A model generated the notes under the pieces. That model searched no databases. It had not been told where the DNA came from and saw nothing but the letters and a program-made list of their open reading frames with translations. From Drosophila miranda (Eukaryota; Arthropoda; Insecta; Diptera; Drosophilidae), in the NCBI RefSeq assembly GCF_003369915.1, contig NC_046676.1, positions 15,172,001 to 15,236,000 of the forward strand: a stretch of 64,000 nt of DNA. The letters are read 5' to 3'. A program made the translations under genes and the position numbers. This document shows, in pieces, positions 57,301 to 64,000 of this stretch. How positions within the stretch are numbered: position 1 is the stretch's first letter; each line of letters opens with the position of its first letter.

Positions 57301-58415
57301 AAGTTCCGCTGCCAGGCATTCAGCACCTCGGCGGCCTTCTCCTGGGTCCAGCCGATGTGGTGCACCTTGTAATTGTCCTCCCACTGGTCGTACATCTCCT
57401 TCTCGGTCATCAGCTGCACCACCGTCTGCAGGGCCTGGGCCTTCTTCAGGTGTCCGCTGCGATTCCGCTGCGCCCCGCCCACAATCAGCTGCTCCGGCCA
57501 GTGCATGTGCTTGGCCGCATAGCCGTAGCAGCCGCCCGACAGTATCGCCCCCACATCTGGCGGCGTGGTGCTGTTCTTGTTCGGGGCCGTCTCCGGGCAA
57601 CTGGGATTCAGCGGATTGAGGCAGGGCTTCTCCATGTAGCCGCTGCCGATGGCCGCCCGTTTCAGGTACTGCTCGACGGTCTCGAAGTCGAAGCTGATCT
57701 TCTGGTCGGACATCTGCTGCTTCATGAACTGCATCACCGACGCGGGGTTCAGGGTGCTCCACATGAGGCGCTGATTGAGGCCACTGTCAGGAGGGCAGAA
57801 CATCGAGGGGCAGGATTAGGTAACTGGAGGAGGGATGTTACGATTTCTAAGGATTACTCACGGTATATTCACGGGAAACTCCGGTCCCAGCAGCTGGCTG
57901 CCCTCCCAGAAGCAATCCAACGGCGTGATGATCGAGCACGGTATCAAATGCTTTAGTATCTGCTCGATGTAGTAGTGCCCCTCGAAGGTGGGCGTCGTCG
58001 GGGAGTTGCACATGTCTCGCAGTCCCCACTCCGCGTCGTACATGTGCACCTTGACGGCGGTGGCCTTGACCAGCACCTCGAGGTGGGAGAGCAACGCCTG
58101 CGGATGCAGCACCGAGGCATTCGGATCGTGGGCCGTCTGGATGAGCAGCTGATGCGTGGAGGACTCGTCCTCGCCGATGGTCTTCTGCGTGTATGCCAGC
58201 TCCGATTCGAGGCGGCCGCCCTCCTGTATCCAGAGCTGGTGCACCTTCGAGTGAATCTGGGCGCTCTTCAGGCCCACACAGAAGGTGCTCAGCACCAGGA
58301 TGGCCACGAATAGCACCTTGCCCGCATGCTTCTGCACAGAGCTGCCGAGCGTTTCGAGGTGGGACTGGAATACTGAACGCAGATAGATGGCCGTCCGGCT
58401 GCCACGCGCTTTACC
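54393..58415 (-). CDS. ptc: Patched, Hedgehog receptor (exons 2-6; first coding exon outside)
   Basis: Twelve-pass RND-type membrane protein that binds Hedgehog and, when free, inhibits Smoothened. Exons: 58415-57862, 57783-55836, 55773-55566, 55509-55238, 55178-54393; 3768 bases, one frame, ending YNFTS then TAG, the known Patched C-terminus. Exon 2 begins GKARGSR in phase 0, so the roughly 43 N-terminal residues are missing. Visible are TM1 (VLFVAILVLSTFCVGL), the first extracellular loop with NPLNPSCP, the sterol-sensing domain with LGLGVDHIFML, the second loop, TM7-12 with VILILSVGMMLCFNV, and a cytosolic tail with a PPPAY (PY) motif for Nedd4-type ligases just before a run of six Gln. 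The middle cytosolic loop has an Asn-rich and a Ser-rich stretch. Tail and loop lengths differ from D. melanogaster; the rest is nearly the same. Confidence 0.97.
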
Positions 58416-61111
58416 CTGCAACAGAACGGAACGGAACAGAACGGAATTAGTTTCCATGGATCAGATCTTGTCGAATTCGTCGTTTCGCTTTCGGTGGATG
58501 CCATAAATAACGCATTAAAATTATAACGAAACAGCGTGTGGCCCCGGCACAGCCATATAATTTATTTGTGTGTTTCTCGTGGCATCTGCGACCGACCACA
58601 GAGGGAGCAAAGCAGCGTCCCGATGAAGCCATCATCATCATCATTCCCATTCCCAATCCCCGGCCCGGCCCGGCCCGGCCTGGCCCGGCGGGCCCAACCC
58701 AACCCAACATCCAGCCGCAGCAGACCTACAAAAACAACACAAGACGCCGCTGTCGCCGACGACGTTGCCAGGCCGAAAAAAAATACAAGAAAAGAAAAAG
58801 AAGCGAACCTATAATCGCCTGCTTGGGCAATTGGATCGATCGGCTAGGGGCCTGGCTTTCTGGCTTTCCCTCTCTCCTCCGCTCAATTCGTGTCTGTTGC
58901 AGCGCTGCACGAAAATTGAGGCACCCCGTTCCCAAAAAATAATAATAATGAGGCGCGCGCTAACGCTAACGTCTCAATCGGAGTTTGAGTCGAACAATCA
59001 TAAAAACAGTGGGTCAAGGCTGACAAAATATTCCTCAAAGTACATTTTTGGGTACCTCAAAGAATTAATGATATGGAAAACTAAATTGTATTCCATATTG
59101 GGCCTATGCTAAATTGTCATTACAATTGCCACACAAATCAAATCCATCCAGACCCACTGTGCACACAAAGGCACACCCAGAGCTCGCAGGAACAGAACAG
59201 AACGGAACGCATTCCACACAAAACGAGACCGAGACCGAGACCGAGAAACTTCTCGAAGTTTAGCTCTCTTCTTTGGGGCCGCAGTTTATCGCTTTTCACA
59301 GATTTTTCTCCAGCCAGAACTCAGTTGAAGTGCAGGCAGGTTGTAGGTAAAAGAAAGGCCGTCATTGAGAGCCGTGGCTTTAGATGCCCTTTCATATGGA
59401 GTCCCCTAATGGCCAAGAGAGCCACACAATGGAGAGGTATTACTATTCTTTGAAAGAGTATGCGAAAGATGAGTTAAACGCGGGATAGGCTGCTGGGCAG
59501 TGGAAAGGAGAGAAGGAGCCACCTTAGAGTGCCTTTGTTGTTGGGTTTTTGAGCATTTTACGACTACCGTTAAGATAGAGCAGGAGTCACCCATAAATAA
59601 TCCACGCTTAATGTCTTTGTTTGCTCTCCCTCTCCCACTCCATCCTCTCCGCCAGAGTGGGAGAGGCGGCACTTCCTGCCGACGCCACTGCCGCTGCTTG
59701 TTTATGCAAGATTGGCCGCTGCACTTCCGCAAAGAGAAAGAGAGATAGGGAGATAGAGAGAGCACATCAAACGCTGCGCGTTCGACTTTGTCGCCATTAA
59801 TTAAGTCATTGGCGGCGAATCCCCTTTGAGGGACTCCGAGGCTGCCACTGCGCCGCCTGTGGCGACCTGTTCGTGGAAATTTTCCATAATGTTGTATGCT
59901 CCTCGCCGCTCCCTTTCCATTCAGCTGCTGCTTAGGTGCAAGCAAGAGTGAGGCAAACAAAAGAAGTGGCAACACAGTATTCTAGGAATTTGTCCGTCTC
60001 TCAGTCTGCCGCCGCCCCTATGGAGGGGAGGTATAACATTGTTGCAGTGGGCCCCGAGGGGGCAGCCACAGCTAAAAATAAACATAATCTAGATTTGGCC
60101 AGGTATTCATTCCAGTGCCTCTCAAACTGTGCGATTTGTTGAGACATCAACCTGGTCGCTTACTGTTAACGCTTGTCAGCCAGCACTCTCTGTCCCTCTC
60201 GCTCTGTATCTGCAACACGATGCCCTGCTTGCACTGTGTGTGTGACACATATCATCAATCTTGTTGTTGCTGTTTTTCCTCTTCTTGATCTGCGTGCCGC
60301 TGCGGCACACACCCCCCGAGGCTGCCACTGAGGCTCGTTGTGAGGAAATGTGTCACATATTGATTTATGATCATGGCTCTTTTTCCTGAAACTGTTCCTT
60401 TGTAGTGCTCTCTCCCTCCTGGAAACGTCTTCATTAGAAATGCGCACACACCAGCCTCCGTAATCCCGCCGGACTAAGACCCCAGACGAGCTTAGGCCTC
60501 GGATCCCATGACCAAACCAATCGCTCTGAAGGAGAAACAGAGATGGGTAGAGAGAGAGAGAGATGCAGCGGTGCAGGTGCAGGTACAGAAGAATAGGGTA
60601 CCACTTGGGATGGAAGAATAACGATGGTTTCGAAACTATGTAGCCCTGGGGTATTTATATTGATCTATAGATGATAGTATTCCTCCCTATTCTCTATAGT
60701 TTCAAAGTTCTATTAAATTTAAGAAAAAAACAAAGTAATTATAAGTTCCCTAAACTAAAAATTTCCAATCAGCCGTCAATCAATCAAAAGAACCGACACA
60801 TCATCCACCATCTAATCAAATTTCCCCTGGGCGGTGCCGGTCGGCTGGCCGGCCCCCCCACAGAGCTTGACTACTTAATTACACGGCCCCGATTCGGCAG
60901 GGCTAGGAAACCACTCCACAAATGTGAATACAAAAACTTTTCCATGCCGTTTGGAAATCTAAAATCCACTTGAGCGGGATATGGCGCGTCAAGCCATAAA
61001 ATATGAGCGCACCCAGTTATGCCGCAATAAAAGTCGAATGCAAAACAGCAAAAAAAAAAAAAGAAAGAAAAAAAACAGAGTTTTTAGCATAAAATGAAAT
61101 TCAATATGGCA

Positions 61112-61120
61112 GACCACCCA
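61112..61120. promoter_or_regulatory. Perfect Ci/Gli binding site in patched intron 1
   Basis: GACCACCCA (reverse TGGGTGGTC) is the exact optimum for Cubitus interruptus. patched is a direct Ci target, so the site is in a meaningful place, though a single 9-mer can also occur by chance. Confidence 0.5.
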
Positions 61121-63330
61121 AAGGCAAAAGGCAATGAATATGAATATGAATACGAATAGTGAATGAATGTCTCTATAGAGCACCATATGTGTGGTATGTA
61201 TATGGAGAATCTCTGCCATTGTCGAACCAAATTTATGGGCAACAGTTTGTCCGAAGAAAGGAAAGAAATTACAGGGAAACTTTGAAGCCCGCACCTGCTT
61301 TTCGGCGACAGCTCAGCTTTTGAGAGGCTCACAAAGGATGGATGGATCGGATCGGATCTGCTCTGCTCTATATATGGGATCCATTGTGTGTGTGTGTGTG
61401 AGTCATGACCAGTGCAGCTTTCCCATGTTTCTCACGTAAACGTGTGCCATAAAACTTGTAGCTACCATTAAAGTTATATGCCACTTGATAACGTTTTGGA
61501 ATACGAAATCCCCGACATTGCCCCATACATTTCCGATCTTCTCGCTTACGTCTCTGTATATCTTATGGTCTTTTTCTCTTTAGTATCTGTGTGTTTTGTT
61601 GTATCTCTTTCCTTTTTGGCATTTAAATGGAGCTCTGTGTGCTTTTATTTTCACATGCCATTCACACAGCTGCGGCAGCTGTCAAACGGAATGGGAGAAG
61701 AAATGAAAACTGCGTCACTGGGATGAAAGACGCTTTTTAAAGACTATTTTTAGTGTGAGGGGGGGAGCGACAGGGTCGAGTGTGGTGCCCAGAGCTGTGT
61801 GGAGTATTTACAAGATGGAAATTTGTGGAATCCATTCGTCCCACTGTGCCAGCTAATTTATCTTTCTCCGCTCTCCACAAGGGACCACACACCCAGAAAA
61901 TTGCCAACAACGAAATAGACTTTTGCCTTTTTGCACTTCGCGTGGCGGAAAGTAAATTGAATTTGCGGCAATTAAAAGAGAGGCACAACTAAATGTGAAA
62001 CCGTTGAATGCAAATTATCGCCTGCCGCCGATTTATGGCGCCCCCAAAACGTGACTAGCAAGCTGTTTGCCGCATTTATTTCCATTTCATGCTCTTCTTC
62101 AGGTCTTTTTTTTTTTTTTGGAGACCGAAACCAAAAATTTGCATGCCCATAAAATGGAATCGTTAAAAAAAGGTTTGAAGGTCATTGGAGCAGTGCCTTT
62201 CCGAGCAGGGGAGAGAGGGAGAGCCACTGAGGTGAGAGGTACGCCGAGGCAGAATTTTTACAGTTATGTAGCTCCAGCCAACAGTGCCAGGTGCAAGGGA
62301 GAAACAGGGACAGCGAGAGTGACCACCACCGGCGCAGCTGTCGCGGCCTGAAATGGAGAGGGGCCAAGGATCATGCAAAAGCTCTTCTGCTACAGTCTCT
62401 CGAAGAAGTATTGAAACAACTCCAGTTTCAATTTTATATGGAAATAATTTCCACCTGCCTAACAAGTCGCTGTAACAATTTTATTTTCTTGATTATTTCC
62501 AGACGAACCTCGAAAACTTAACAGCCCCGGGGCTACCTTTTCGGCCTACCTGGCCGATTCATCTGTCCTCGCTGTCGTCACAGGTACACACACACGCACT
62601 ACTCGTCCGTCCGCACAGTGGAGTGGTGGTGGAGTGGAGGCTTCGCTGCCGTCCGGACCGGACCGCTCTGTCTGTCCGTTAACTGCTTTTTTAGTGAATT
62701 CCGTGATTATTGCTTGAATGTTTCTTTCCGGTATTCGGGCCCCCTCTCTTCCACTCACTCACTGACTCGCTCTCTCGCATTCTCTGTTTCTGTTTCTGTC
62801 TCTCCCTGGCCAGTGTCACTGTGTGTCTCGTCTGCTTCTTCTTGTACCTTTTTGTGTACCTTTTTTCGTTGTTACTTTTGGTCATAAGGTTCGGCTCGGA
62901 TCGGATCGGTTCGTCTCTTCTCTCCTCTGCTCTCCTCGTCTCGTCTTGTCTCGTTTTCGGGCCCGGGCTCGGACCGGGCCGCGTGCTGTGTGGTCGAGTT
63001 AATGTCTTCATAATTCTTCTGATTTTTCTTCTCTCTTTTGTTGTTGCTGTTATGTCTTGCTTCGTTCGTTGCTCGTTCGTGTGGGCCGGCAGACAGACGA
63101 CTGATGAAGACAATAACAGTTTTATGTGCGGCCGCTTCGAACCCCACCCCCCTCTTGGGAGCACACCTTTGCCTTTGCTTTTGCCTTTGGCCTGCACGAA
63201 CCTGGCCTGGCCCTAATGAAGCCCAAGCTGTGGCCGAGTACATATCGTTTTTTCCGTCTTTTATTTTGAGAGTTCCAGTTCCCCGCGCCAGCTGCAGATG
63301 CCACGCACACGAACATCTCTATAGAGGTGT

Positions 63331-63334
63331 GTGA

Positions 63335-63373
<39 letters not shown>

Positions 63374-63374
63374 T
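63331..63374. repeat. (TC)n(TG)n compound microsatellite
   Basis: About eleven TC units pass directly into about eight TG units. Confidence 0.85.
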
Positions 63375-64000
63375 TCGGGGGCCTCGATTCGCTTGATGAA
63401 GCTGTCAATCGTTGGGATCCCCGCGTGTGGGTGTTATGTGGGCCATTGGGTATGGCTCTCTGTCTCCGGTGTTAAAAGCGAGGCGAAGCAGGATCGATAA
63501 GCTGATAATGGGTCATGGGATTACGTAAAAAGAGAGAGGGAGCGAAACAGCGCGGTGGTATCTATGAATGGCAGAACGTTACGCATAAGCTTAAATCCGA
63601 CTAAATATTTAGAACATATCGAAAGGATCTTACCAATATAAATTATAGAGTAATAGAATAAATTTGATTTACTCCTACACAGGAAGCTCTTCTATCTTTC
63701 TTTTATATAGAGATACCCTTTCGTATATCCCATTCTTGGAGAGTCATGTTCTGTTCGAAGGGTCCGGCCGTACAGAGAAGGAGTGCATTTCTTGGAAGGA
63801 GTGAACATTTATAGGCGTAGACTTCTTTTCCACGGTCCTTATCTTGTTTTGCTTTCAACACGCCCAGCATGTCGAATTACCGTTAACTTGTTAAGCACTT
63901 CCTCCCTGTGTCGGTCTCTATCGCAGTGTCGTGTCCCACTCGTGGAGTAACCGTAAGCCGGAAATGCTTGTAGGCGTGAGATATCTTCATCGACATTGTC

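Larger units (their letters stand above)
58416..64000 (-). other. ptc: First intron of patched (at least 5.6 kb, partial)
   Basis: No match to the Patched N-terminus (MDRDSLPRVP...) was found on the minus strand, so the first exon lies beyond the right edge. No other gene is supported. It contains a GACCACCCA Ci/Gli site at 61112-61120, GC-rich CGGCCCGGCC repeats at 58660-58692 and a (TC)n(TG)n tract at 63331-63374. Confidence 0.6.

Noticed and set aside
55974-57956. A 660-codon open frame on the plus strand
   Set aside because: It is the antisense shadow of patched exons 2-3; it crosses patched splice sites and its product is Gln/Arg/His-rich with no domain.
62690-63240. Long frames on both strands near the right edge, considered as the patched first exon
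   Set aside because: They come from TCTC/GTCTCGTC-rich DNA and do not match the Patched N-terminus.

Overview
The window is animal nuclear DNA from a Drosophila species that is probably not D. melanogaster. Spliced genes with GT-AG introns, TATA boxes, AATAAA signals, a Pol III tRNA gene and dense microsatellites all point to an insect genome. The proteins match the D. melanogaster 44D-E region (Muller element C): PGRP-SC1, Jon44E, Acsl and patched are recognisable by sequence. The obscura group is only a guess; the genus is secure.

Region 1 (0.8-15.8 kb) is a family cluster. Four paralogous multi-exon cation/calcium exchangers of the NCLX/CCX (SLC8B-like) type lie at 1681-4016 (-), 4393-6693 (+), 7794-10119 (+) and 13481-15755 (-). 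Two almost identical single-exon PGRP-SC1 amidase genes (825-1382 and 6847-7404, both -) lie among them, each directly 3' of an exchanger. The four exchangers keep nearly the same exon lengths, so they arose by duplication of an already spliced gene. I joined the exons of each by splice signals and reading phase; all four give complete proteins of 617-626 residues.

Region 2 (16-25 kb) holds an intronless Dullard/CTD-type phosphatase, a divergent pair of CLIP-domain serine protease homologues in which the catalytic serine is glycine, and the gut protease Jon44E.

Region 3 (25-33 kb) is gene-poor. It contains a 5'-truncated LINE fragment with a 12-bp target duplication, several microsatellites and a tRNA-Leu(CAG) gene.

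Region 4 (about 33.3-50.5 kb) is Acsl (long-chain acyl-CoA synthetase, ACSL3/4 type) on the minus strand. Its complete coding chain was assembled; it includes one GC-AG intron, an upstream 8-residue N-terminal exon and an alternative 75-bp exon ending in a stop. A small spliced gene for a one-pass membrane protein lies on the opposite strand inside an Acsl intron.

Region 5 (51-53.6 kb) is repeat-rich: a degenerate tandem array of about 0.6-kb units, a hAT transposase remnant and an unexplained 106-codon reading frame.

Region 6 (53.6-64 kb) is patched (-), exons 2-6 with 3' UTR. The first coding exon is not visible and should lie beyond the right edge; the last 5.6 kb is first intron and carries one perfect Ci/Gli site.
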